NCBI GenBank assembly: GCA_023897205.1
Contig: JAHWDD010000002.1
Coordinates: 6,820,001-6,884,000, forward strand
DNA length: 64,000 nt
DNA from: Exophiala sp. HKRS030
Lineage: Eukaryota > Ascomycota > Eurotiomycetes > Chaetothyriales > Herpotrichiellaceae
Direction of reading: 5' to 3'
Shown: in pieces, positions 1 to 10,628 of the stretch
Numbering within the stretch: position 1 is the first letter of the stretch
Layout of the letters: each line of letters opens with the position of its first letter
The notes under the pieces: generated by a model
Database searches by the model: none
Told to the model about the DNA's origin: nothing
What the model saw: the letters and a program-made list of their open reading frames with translations, nothing else
Position numbers and translations under genes: made by a program

Positions 1-429
1 GATTTGACCATTCTCGTGATTCAAAAAGTGATAGATATCTTCTCTACACTTCTTCAAGATCTTCTGCCTGAGAAGGACTGAAGAAGCAGAAGCATTGACG
101 AAGAAGTAGTCATCAGGCACATCCTTCCCATGTCCGATGATAGTCCGGCGGTAATCACCTAGATGGAATATTCTAGTTTTAACTCCCAGCCATCGAAGAT
201 ATCGAGCCAATGCAACAGAGATATGGGTTTTGCCTCGAGCTGGTAAGCCAACCGTTGCAATGGCTATACGACCGGCATGAAACAGACGACCGGACTCCGT
301 GCTGTAAAGTTGTGCCGGCGCCATCTCACCCTTCTCAGGAAGATCGTGGATGGCGTCGACAAAAGTACTTGACTTACGTCGATAGCGAGGCGAATTCACC
401 GCCGACTCGGCGGTCAACAAAGTATCCAT
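1..429 (-). CDS. 6-phosphofructo-2-kinase / fructose-2,6-bisphosphatase, N-terminal part
   Basis: The bifunctional-enzyme family makes (and in many members breaks down) fructose-2,6-bisphosphate, the cytosolic regulator of glycolysis versus gluconeogenesis. Seen: 143 codons open to the window edge, beginning at an ATG whose upstream frame is closed by a TGA eight codons earlier. After about 50 residues of variable leader comes the Walker A loop GLPARGKTHIS (residues 61-71), then RYLRWLGV and HLGDYRR (about 89-95), all hallmarks of the 6PF2K kinase domain. The rest of the kinase domain and any phosphatase domain lie outside the window, so it cannot be said whether both activities are present. 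It is divergent from TOM40 across a 709 bp spacer. Family assignment is firm; which fungal paralogue it is cannot be decided. Confidence 0.9.
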   Translation of the reverse strand, partial: MDTLLTAESAVNSPRYRRKSSTFVDAIHDLPEKGEMAPAQLYSTESGRLFHAGRIAIATVGLPARGKTHISVALARYLRWLGVKTRIFHLGDYRRTIIGHGKDVPDDYFFVNASASSVLLRQKILKKCREDIYHFLNHENGQI

Positions 430-1138
430 GGCTCTGGCGGTTGCTTGCGTTCACTTGAATCTCTGTCACAGTCGACCTGAAGGATAAAATATCGAAAACC
501 TCAAGCTGTTTCCGCGTCTATAAGTTTAGGCAGGAGTGACGGACAGAAGGAACGCTTTCAAGAGCTACTTCTCCTCCGATATCAACCTTCGTGATAAACG
601 GTGCCCTGAGGCTAACAGGCCCGATTGCTTCAAACCTGAACAAACCAAGGTGAAACATACACTCGTCCAGATAAGAGCCTGTCCGTTGGATATGGGCATC
701 AGCGTGAGACAGACATTATGTTGAGAGCCTCGGGTTGATAAGACAAAAGATCGGAGAAGGAAACCTTGTGCTGCAATTGAATGGATGCTGGTTTAAGCCA
801 GCAATCCCCTAATGCTCATGTTGTGCCCAATGATATGGTCGAAATGCTCTACTAGTTGCCAAGTAGGTTAAGTGTTATTGCTTGCGTTATAGCGGCGCCA
901 ACCCAGGCCTCGAGCAGTCGTGAAGAATCGCCTTGGCAAAATTATTCCTGCGCCAGTTGCCTGTGCTGAAAAGTAAAGCTCATCAACAAGGCATCATTCG
1001 CTAGTCACGAGAGCATCATTTGCTCATCAACTCTCCTTTATTCTCCCGTTACCTAACCCCTGAGACCTTTGCGCTTCGAGGAACATAACACATTGAGCCC
1101 TTGATACGCGGCTGATCCCCCTCCAGGTCACTGCGATT
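430..1138. promoter_or_regulatory. Divergent spacer between PFK2-type gene and TOM40
   Basis: About 0.7 kb between two genes read away from each other, so it must hold both promoters. I see no recognisable gene, no clear TATA box and no repeat. The short open frames here have no family resemblance. Confidence 0.5.
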
Positions 1139-2330
1139 ATGGCGACCATAGCGGTAGAGGAGAAGCCTACCTACTCCAATTCACTGTCATTCTTGACCGA
1201 TAACGCCCTTGCCGTGGCCATCACAGATACTTATTCCAATCTCTCGGAAAAAAGAAAACTTCTAGGTCTAGAGAACCCCGGAACTGTTGATGGCATTGCT
1301 CGTGAGGTGCAGAAGGATGTTCTCCTGTCCAACTTCATGTTCTCAGGCCTGCGATGTGATCTTCAGAAAGTCTTCAGCATAGCACCTCTGTTTCGATTAC
1401 AACATGGCTTTGCCATGGGTTCTCAGGCTCTGCCACCATGGCAACTAATGGCGCTGTATGGAACATCAAGTGTACTTAACCCTTTTCTTCCTTCGGTGTA
1501 ATGCTCAGCTAATTTTTTACCAAAGGTCTTCCTACAAGCAGCTTACGCAAGCGACAAGTCCTTAACAGCATGGGGTAATCTGAGATGGTCTCCGAAATTC
1601 GTTACAAAAACCCAAACTGCAATCGACCCCGGCAGTCACAGACAATGGTGCAATTTGACAATGAGTACACCGGTGATGACTTCTCTGCCTCAATCAAAGC
1701 TATTAGCCCTTCAATCTTAGATGGAGGCTTCACTGGTATTGTTATCGGCAGTTATCTACAAAGTGTTACTCCCAAGCTAGCTCTTGGTCTGGAGGGTGTG
1801 TGGCAGCGGCCGGCACTCAATGCGCGACCTGAGACTGCGGTCTCTTACGCGGCAAGATACAAGGGAACCGATTGGGTTGCCAGTGCGCAATACCTAGCTC
1901 AGGGCTCATTGAATACATCTTATTGGAGGCGTCTGACAGACAAGGTTGAAGCCGGAGTCGATTGTCAATTACAATTCGCACCCGGGATGGGACAAGGTCT
2001 CTTTGGTGGCATTCGACGTGAAGGTACAACCACGGTTGGGTTGAAGTATAGTTTTGCTACTTCTGTGTACCGTGCCCAGATCGACAGTGGTGGCAAGTGT
2101 GGAGTTGTTCTCGAGAAACGTGTTGCACCCCCTGTTACCCTAACCTTTGCGGCTGAAATCGATCAATGGAAGGTATGAAAATCATTTCGATGCCGTTTAC
2201 CTGAATATACCACTGACAATCCCAGAACACTCACAAGCTAGGACTGGCTGTCTCACTTGAAGGTGCACCAGAAGAGCTGCAGGAAATTGCAGAGCGAGTC
2301 GACCAGAGTGCTCCTCCACCACCGCTCTGA
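1139..2330 (+). CDS. TOM40: Mitochondrial import receptor channel Tom40 (one apparent frameshift)
   Basis: Tom40 is the beta-barrel pore of the TOM complex in the outer mitochondrial membrane, through which nearly all precursor proteins enter. Exons: 1139-1471, 1526-2172, 2226-2330; introns of 54 and 53 nt with GT..AG ends. Family signatures visible in order: NPGTVDGIAREVQKDV, HGFAMGSQALPPW, DFSASIKAISPSILDGG, LQSVTPKLALGLEGVWQR, ETAVSYAARYKGTDW, TSYWRRLTDKVEAGVD, FAPGMGQGLFGG, and the C-terminal KLGLAVSLEGAPEELQE. The frame changes by one base near the CCCC run at 1627-1630. One additional C there gives an uninterrupted protein of about 361 residues, the usual Tom40 length. Because conservation is as high after the break as before it, I read this as an assembly error and not a decayed gene. 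Confidence 0.93.
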
Positions 2331-5300
2331 TTTACCCGATCGTCCTTCATGCGTCCAACCCCAAGAATCTAGTGGACATTGGTCTCGAATTTAGCGCAGG
2401 TCCATTATTCATCCGTTGTTTTATTACATCTTCACTCCAAGCATGCCTGGTTACGTTGTTAATCACAGTCATGGCTCGATAGCAGGGAAAAGAAAACCAC
2501 CAAACGCTGCTGCTGCTGCTTCTACAGGCGTCAGATGTGTATGACGTCGTTTGCATACCGATGGGAAAAAGGACGATTGTATGAGCGGAAGCCTGGGCTA
2601 TTTTTTGTACATGGATACATGACGAAATCTGGTAGCGCAGAGTAAAAAGCGCCTGGATTCGACACGCAATCTAACATAGCGCATAATAGAAGGCCTGTAC
2701 CAACATTGTCTTTAGTTTTTTTCTCGTTTACCGACTTCTTGCGTACTTTCCGCCGGGATCAAGGAGCTTCTCCGAAGAGCCTGAAAGCTGCGACATTTGC
2801 GTAGCCTCGACAACTGATTTGTCTGTTTCGACTAATGCTTATCAAAGAGCCTCAGAAACCAAGGCTCCGAGCAGATTCGACAAGGCTGACGGGCCGGGAC
2901 ACTAGAGGAAGGCGTCCAAATGCACGGCACTTTATGAGATTTGCAAGATGTAGCTCAAGAAAAAAAAAACAAGCATGTGAAATTAACACAACTCTCAGCA
3001 TCAGGAGATGACCCGAGTGGCTATTTTCCCTTTCGCTCCACCGACTCAGGGATAATCCGATAATGGTTTGACGGGTCGAGTGACTGAATGCGTTTTCATG
3101 CATGAGTCTCTCGGTGCAGCCGGGACGGAAGAGGGAGCTGACATTGCCCCGAAGACGCTTGGGGAACAGGGCGGTCGCGAATTCTCGTGGTTTCAACAGT
3201 TTTTTTTTCTTTGCAACTCACACATTCGTATCGCCGTTTTCTGCAGGGAAATGGGGGGGGGGCAAATGGTTGAGGGCGGTCAGGCTGCGCTGCTCGATTG
3301 ATATGAGCGTGACAAGGGCACAGGTCCACTCCCCTTCCGTCCTCCGGAGCGAGGTTTTTGACTGGTTTGTTGAGTCAAGGACAGTATATATGGAGAAGGC
3401 ACTTGGGCAAATAAATGGATAACCTCGACCGAGTTCCTGACACATCCGACATCAGATCTCGTCTGCAAGATTGGTCAAATGGGAGGGCAGTGTTGACAGC
3501 CTCGTGGAAGAGGACATGACAATTTTTTTTGGCAGGGCTTGGTTGGCCAATGATGGGTCACGCGGGCTTTAGATCCGGGTCGAATGATGACAAGGGCCGC
3601 AAGGTGTCCTTTGACGAGGTCGAGGCGAATTTTCCATGCTTGGGGAGGGAAGGGGGCCAAACAAAGGTCCCTTTGGGATTCTGCAGGGGCTTGAAAGAAA
3701 AGAAAATGAGGCGAGAAATGCGGTCGGCTGTCGCGGTGCGAGCCCTGCCCAGGTTCATTTTGGTTAAAAGGGGTGCAAGGACGGACGGGTGTGGTTAGTT
3801 AGGATTTACCGTATATTGCCCGGCGATGGGCAGGGTAGGTATGCGGCAGCGCCCAGAAATGCATCTCGCCTGCAAGGCCCTCCTTCCAGGCTTCAGCTCG
3901 TAATTATGGAGCGGACATGACAGTTGGGAATGTTGCATTTGGTGATTCGAGTGAGAAGACTCCTGCTTCAAGCGGAAACCGGATCGTCAGTCGTTGCGAG
4001 AGGGCCCGAACATGCACACTGCCAATCCTGGGCCTTTTTTTGGACATCAAAACCAGCTGTTGCCTGTCTGCTGTGGTTTCTTGACATGTGACGAGTATTA
4101 ATAGAAATCTGACTCAGTGTCGACGATCAGGGGAGAGTCTTGTGATGTTCAGGCCTGAAGATGCAGTGGCGGGGATTGGTAAGATACATAGGTCTTGTGG
4201 TTGATCAAGTGTTTAGAGACACTGGCACAGACACGAGCTCGAGACAATATGTGACAGAAATGGATGTTCGATACGGCCTCTTTATTTTTGGGCCACAAAG
4301 CCACAAAATGATCTGACATCTTACATCTCGATTACAGCAGCGACCGGATTGACGGGTGGGCCAGAGGCTGCACATACTCCGTAGATGTGGACATGGAGCT
4401 TGAGGGATTGAGTCTTGGACAAAGCAAGCAGGCGACTGCGTCAAGATGATGATCATCACCTGCGAATCAACCACTCAAAGACGAGGCATGAGGTTTGACT
4501 ACCACGACTCCCTAGTCGTCCAAGGAGGATTGCTTGCATGGGAGAGAAGCTAGCAGGAGTCTCGGGCGTTGTGATTGGTTGGGAAAGGGTTGGAATCGAT
4601 GACCCGGGCGTGTGTGAACAGCGTTGCAGGCTTGCCGGTGTTTGAACAGAGTTCTTTGAGCCAGTCCATGACGAGACATTTCTCGTATTCAAGGGCCAAT
4701 GTCGATCGATCCAGGTGCTGTGTGAAGGCTCAAGAGGGACTACTGTGCCTGTGGTGAGTGGTGAATGAGTTGCACTACGCAAGCTCTACAGCGGCATCGG
4801 TCGTCAGTTGTTGGAAATATCACCAACCCAAAGACCCAGATGGGAAAGCCCCAAGCGGCAGCAAGGATGGTTGGCTGGGAAAGCCAAGGAGACTAACTAA
4901 GTACCTTTGTATATAGGAGTACTCCGTACTGTAATAAGTACCAAGTCGGAGTCGTCGCCCATGATCGATAAAGTCATGACGATGCCTTGAATAAGTCGAA
5001 TTATAGACGCTGCGAAGATGCTCCTGCCGTCAAGGGTCGTTTGACGGTGGTGTACGGTGGTGTATGGTCATGGTACGTAGCTATCGTTACAACTGACGAC
5101 TACATACGTCTCTCCTCCGAGCGACCCACCGTTTGCGAGGGCTTTTGGTCGTCCCCAGGACCATGCTTGTCGCATCGTCATCGAATCTTCTCCCAGGCAC
5201 CGGCGCGTCGAGTAGGGAGCACCTGGGGAGTACCTTGATAAGAGTTGTTCGCAGGTCAAGCGAGTCTTCTCCCCACCATCCCTGGAGAGGGCACGACTCA

Positions 5301-7294
5301 CGACCCACGAGAGGAGCAATTCCCTGGGTTCAGGGGCTTTGGTTAGGGTACAACCAGCCCAAGACCCAAGGAGCCCGCACAAAAGCTTGGGCGGCAATGG
5401 TGGGTAGATATACGCCGGAGACTTAGTAGGCACTGGTAAGCCCTGCGTGGCCCTGGTAGGTCAGTTGGAGTTCCCAGGTTCCACGCGAGCCAAGAGCCGT
5501 GAGCGAGAAACTGCATTGCACATACTCCGTACTCCGTACTCCGTACATAGGTAGATATACCTCTGTGTCTCAGTGGCCCAAGCTCAATTGTGCAATTCCT
5601 ACCGTCTACCATGATAGATCTAGATCGAGGTAAGGAAGACGGCAGGACGGCAGTGTTCCTGTTTAACCGCCACTATGGAAGCAAAACAAGTCCGTGATCA
5701 ATAACAAAACCTGACCTGTGAGTGCCTGTGCTCCCTCTTGAGTCTTGACCAACTAGTTACTGCTACGCACAGACAAAATGGAGGATTTTAGGTAATTGGT
5801 TGCGAAGTTGAGTTTACTGGGTCTGGTCTTTGGACGGAGCACGTGGGAATCGCCACTCAGCCTTTGCAGAAGTTGAATCTGGACATTACTAGTAGGTAGT
5901 TACCTAGTCAAGACTCAACACCAACGTATCGACATCGCCTTGCAGCTCCGACTACATACTGGATCGATCTGACATGTTTGATCAAGACTCGGTGGTCATT
6001 ATTACCTTACCTCGATGTCGACTCTTTTGACGGAGAGAGGCACATGAGTCGACGGTCACCAGCGGTTCTGCGACGCCTCTATAGCCTGTAGCCCTTGGCT
6101 TGGGCCTCATGGCCTGTAGGTACCAAGCTAGAAAGTGAGTTTGGCGTTAGAGGCCATCTGGAGGCTAAGGGGCCACCCGGAGGCAGTCCTTCCCACCTTG
6201 TCCCCACACCGGATGCTCATAATGACAACTTTTAATAAGGCGTTGATGGGGGAAAAATGGAGTCATCACGCACCATGCACCTGCCACGGGTCCACTGCAG
6301 TCGGCAGCCCAGCGGCAGACCAGCTCTGACGGGCATCATCTGATCATCTGACCTTTTGACCTTTGCACCTCTTTTCCCTTTGCAATTCTCGCATGCTGTG
6401 TGCGGCACTCTGGGTTTTTTCTGCAGGTCTGCTGCTAACTCCCTACCGGAGTAGTCACTGGTTTGAGTCTTTTGCCGCGGACTCGTCCAAACCAGATTTC
6501 CCATGTCACCAATTGGCCACGACCTCGACCTCGACCTCGACCTCGTAGCCCCTCTGATACTCAGATTCGTTTCGAGATTTGACTCTGACGCTCACGCGTT
6601 CCTGGCCCACCAGTCACGAGCCAGGTAAAAGACGCTGCCCATGCCTCCAAATAGGGAGGTAGTGTGAGGAAGATCGATTGTGCGACGCCCACACCCGCCC
6701 TGTCCTACCATTTATCCGCCGCCTTTGCTTTTGACTGTCTCGTTGCGTGATCACGCGCAGAAGGTCCAACAGTGAGTAGGCTGAAGTTGGAAGTTGTTGC
6801 AGGAGTTAGTGATGGCAATAACAATGATGGTCACTGCACTCCAATACTACTGCGCCTGACCGATTGACTGACTGACTGTAGTGACCGCCTAACTCACTAA
6901 CTAACAGCCTAAGGGTGGCACTGGTAGTTAACCAACTAGTTAACTCGTTAGATAGAAGTTTGCATGCCTGCCCCTTCAGCCCCATGGGCCTCGAGGCCCG
7001 CCCGGGAGGGATGCTGCGCCTGCGCCTGCACAATGACTGCACGCGCTTGACGCTAAGCACCCAAATGATGATAATAATTGCTAGTACTACCCACCTGCAC
7101 CCATGCTCCCATCTGGGCTGCTCACTACCCACTGTGCCAGTTAGCTCCAGTAGGTAAGTTAGTTAATGACAACCACCTAAAGTCCTTTCCAGCAGCACCA
7201 CGTGAATAGGAATTCCGCGCAGCAGTCAGTAGTCAGTAGTCAGTAGTCAGTCGTCGGTAGGAATGAGTATTCTTAAGTACCTAGCATGACCTAA
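2331..7294. other. Long spacer without a recognisable gene
   Basis: About 5 kb between TOM40 and the leader of the GSK-3 gene. Open frames on both strands are short, overlap one another and show no domain or convincing exon-intron pairing. The spacer holds a run of ten G at 3253-3262, one single and one triple copy of the TACTCCGTA-type motif (4375, 5523-5545) plus another at 4920, and short direct repeats of a CGACCT unit near 6525-6545. Stretches rich in CTAACT/AACTAG steps occur at 6890-6950. Confidence 0.6.
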
Positions 7295-7350
7295 CCTATT
7301 GACCTATTGACCTATTGACCTATTGACCTATTGACCTATTGACCTATTGT
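7295..7350. repeat. Seven tandem copies of CCTATTGA
   Basis: Six perfect 8-bp copies of CCTATTGA are followed by one copy with a changed last base. The array lies about 0.9 kb upstream of the GSK-3 start codon. A shorter array of AGTCAGT-type units lies just before it (about 7220-7250). Likely a simple minisatellite; no function can be inferred. Confidence 0.9.
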
Positions 7351-7359
7351 CATTAATTC

Positions 7360-8196
7360 ATTATTATTGTCGTTGCTCCCTCCAGCCCTGCCACTTGTTT
7401 TGCCTGCGGCTGCACCTCCCACAACCTCTCTCCCTCCTAAGATCCCCCCCTCTTCTCCCCTGCTCCCCATCTCCCCTTCTTCCCTTCATTCAACCCTTCC
7501 AATCCTTCAACCACTGCTTGAAGCTTGCCCGCTGTGTCCGCTTTGGCTTTGGCACTGGCACTGGCACTGGCAGTACGCAACTTGATCCAACCAACCAACC
7601 AACCAATCCAGCCAACCAGCCAACCAACCAACCAAACCATCCAACCTTTTCCCTCGTCTCTTAAACAAGCCAGAAACCACAACCACCTTCTTCTTCACCT
7701 GCTTCACCTGCTTCACCTGCTCATCCTAACTGCTTACTTACTCCTTGGTCTTCTCGCTCTCAGTCCAATATTCGTACTTTGGGTTTCCTCAGCCTACTCA
7801 ACACCTACAATCTACTAGAGTGCTACTGCCTGCATACCGCACAAATTCCACCCCAGTTTCATCATCGCTGGACCCGTTCCCACACCTCATTTCGAAGACC
7901 TCAACTACGCAAGGTGGGGAAATTAGCGTTTCTTCCGCCAACCCTCATCTGCTCCCGCACCCTCATCTGCCAGACTTGATCCTCGACCATCTCTTCGCCT
8001 CGAGTCTCATCCTCTCCCGCATCTCGTCGTCGCCGCCGCCATCTGACTCCTCCCTCCTTTGACCTCAACCCCATCTTCTCATCCGCTCCTTTCACTACTC
8101 GCCGCACAACCTCTCCCTTTGATAGGCTCATTGTGGTCTTTCTGCCCAACGACAACCATCGCCAAAGTGGATCCCAAACTCCCTCTTCATTAGACA
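7360..8196 (+). promoter_or_regulatory. Pyrimidine-rich promoter/leader of the GSK-3 gene
   Basis: The plus strand is dominated by C and T (blocks of CTCC, CTTC, CACC), with short tandem runs of GGCACT (near 7552) and CCAA (near 7577). Such CT-rich tracts typically mark the core promoter and 5' leader of highly expressed fungal genes. Open frames in it are low-complexity and not convincing proteins. Confidence 0.5.
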
Positions 8197-9702
8197 ATGT
8201 CCCAGAACCGGCCTGGAGGTGTCTTCTCGGGCTTGCGCATGGGCGGTATGTTGACCCTTGACCCTCCTCTCCTCCATACTGCATCACACCCTCTGGTCCA
8301 AGGGGTTCGAGCACGTGCGCTGACAATCCTTTGCAGAGGTGGTACGAGAGAAAGTCCAGGATGGACTAACTGGCGAGACACGAGAAATGCAATACACTCA
8401 ATGCAAAATCGTCGGAAATGGTTCTTTTGGTGTTGTTTTCCAGACAAAGCTGTCTCCAAGCGGCGAGGACGCTGCCATCAAACGAGTTCTTCAAGACAAA
8501 CGGTTCAAGGCAGGTTTCTTCCCGACCCAATCCACTCTTTGCATCTCCGCTGACTCTTTGTTCAGAACCGAGAACTACAAATCATGCGAATCGTCCGCCA
8601 TCCAAACATCGTCGAATTGAAGGCTTTCTATTACTCAAATGGTGAACGGGTACGCATGCCCATGGTCTGACTTGGAAAACATGACCCTGCTGACAACTCT
8701 CCTGTAATAGAAGGACGAGGTTTATCTCAATTTAGTCCTCGAATATGTCCCCGAAACCGTGTATCGGGCCTCGCGCTATTTCAACAAGATGAAGACAACC
8801 ATGCCCATTCTAGAAGTCAAACTCTACATCTATCAGCTCTTCCGGTCCTTGGCCTACATTCATTCACAAGGCATTTGCCATCGAGACATAAAGCCCAGAA
8901 CCTCCTCCTAGATCCCACCACGGGCATTTTGAAGCTGTGTGACTTTGGAAGTGCAAAGATTCTCGTTGAGAACGAGCCCAATGTATCCTACATTTGCTCA
9001 CGGTACTACCGCGCACCCGAATTGATCTTCGGAGCGACCAATTACACCACAAAGATTGGTAAGACCAAGTGCTGTCAAGTTTTGATTAGTCTGCTAATTC
9101 ATCGCCCCAGATGTATGGTCAACTGGATGCGTCATGGCAGAGTTGATGTTGGGTCAGCCACTCTTCCCCGGCGAGTCGGGTATTGACCAGCTTGTCGAGA
9201 TCATCAAAGTCCTCGGGACACCCACCCGCGATCAAATTCGCACCATGAATCCCAACTATATGGAGCATAAATTCCCGCAAATCAAGCCTCATCCGTTCAA
9301 TAAGGTATTCCGGAAGGCCTCCCCAGATGCCATTGAGCTTATTTCAGCTTTGTTGGAATACACCCCAACACAACGACTCTCGGCAATCGATGCCATGTGC
9401 CAACCGTTCTTCGATGAATTGAGAGACCCGAGCACGCGTCTTCCCGACTCTCGGCACGCAGGCGGTTCTTCTCGTGACCTTCCACCGCTATTTGACTTCT
9501 CCCGGCATGGTCCGTTACTCCTATCCCTGACAATGCGCAGGTAAACATGATGCTAACCTGGTTTTTAGAGCTTTCGATCGCACCTCAGCTCAACAGCAAA
9601 CTCATCCCTCCCCACGCGAGAAGCCTCATCACCTCCAAAGGAATAGATCTCGACAATTTCCATCCTCTTAGCAAAGATGAAATGATGGCTCGGCTGGATT
9701 GA
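8197..9702 (+). CDS. Glycogen synthase kinase 3 (shaggy/Gsk1-type Ser/Thr kinase; one apparent frameshift)
   Basis: GSK-3 kinases phosphorylate many primed substrates in growth, stress and developmental signalling. Exons: 8197-8245, 8337-8509, 8566-8649, 8711-9058, 9111-9509, 9569-9702. Seen: glycine loop [13 protein letters not shown]-type lysine in [10 protein letters not shown], catalytic loop [14 protein letters not shown], the activation-loop tyrosine in [14 protein letters not shown] that the family autophosphorylates, then [12 protein letters not shown] and LGTPTRDQI. The second intron starts with GC (AAG|GCAGGT), the only choice that keeps RFKNRELQ in frame. In the catalytic loop the three Cs at 8894-8896 give KPRT and an early stop; one more C restores KPQNLLLD and a 395-residue protein, the family's size. 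I therefore treat the break as an assembly error. The family is certain. Confidence 0.95.
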
Positions 9703-10628
9703 GTCACAAATGAAAACGGATTTCTCACAAGTGTGCCAAGAAGAATCTTGACTATCGATACGTCTATCATCGCATGCATGTCGGTCGGCGTCTGCCGTAA
9801 TACGCGTTGGTTCTCGTGCAGCCGACATTGAGTCATGTTGTGCTTAGATGGATATTTTAGCATTCGAGGAAGGCATGCATGCATCCCGCCAAAAGGCATT
9901 GGCTTTGTTTATGCTACGCTACGAATGGGTTGGAAGCCGTGGAAAACCTTCAAAATGGGGTCTGATGTTGAGCGTTTACGAAAATTGACCGACAAACGGT
10001 CTGGTAGGACTTTTGTATTCTGGTCATGTGGCCGGCTGTTGACACTCATGACTACGGAATGGGACGAGAGCAAGATATCGAATGTCTTCTCGGCAACGAA
10101 CCCATGGCTTGCCTTCAGAATATGCATCAAACAGTATACGGCCGTGATTGTACTTGTGCGTGTCCAAGTTCTCCTTACGAGAAGTCATGCATTCGACAAA
10201 TTTGGATCACAGAAGCCTCCAGGGTTTCTAACGGACCCGAGGCTGAATTACTACTACCTTCAGATCTCGTCCAGACCATAGAATCAACATCCATTGTCTA
10301 CTGGTTTCCGGCATTCGTAGAGACAATTTTCTGACTCGTTGACAGAAGCATGCCATTAATCATCATTGGCTTAAGCGTGCCTTGCTGTCACAGGCAAGGC
10401 CGAAGTTTCAAAGTCTGCCAAGCCCGACTCGCATAGCCTGCACGTAAATTCATGTACGACCAAGTTGGCGCGTCACTCAGGAATCCTCCCCTAGTAGCCG
10501 CGAAGACAACCGTACGAGAAGTTCTTCTACAATCCAAATTAGAACCTCGAACCTGTTGAATTTACCATTGGCTCTCCCTCCACCCAAATCGCAGCCGACA
10601 CAATCATTTACTTTTCTCCACACTGAGC
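9703..10628. other. Spacer, 3' end of GSK-3 and promoter of CBP80
   Basis: About 0.9 kb. A 148-codon open frame on the plus strand (9835-10281) has no family resemblance and no intron signals, and is probably chance. The last 150 bp, moderately pyrimidine-rich, should hold the CBP80 promoter. Confidence 0.5.

Noticed and set aside
1139..2330. TOM40 as a pseudogene
   Set aside because: A single one-base break in a fully conserved essential gene, matching the breaks in many neighbours, speaks for an assembly error.
9835..10281. A 148-codon open frame downstream of GSK-3
   Set aside because: No family resemblance, and it lies in the 3' region of the kinase gene.
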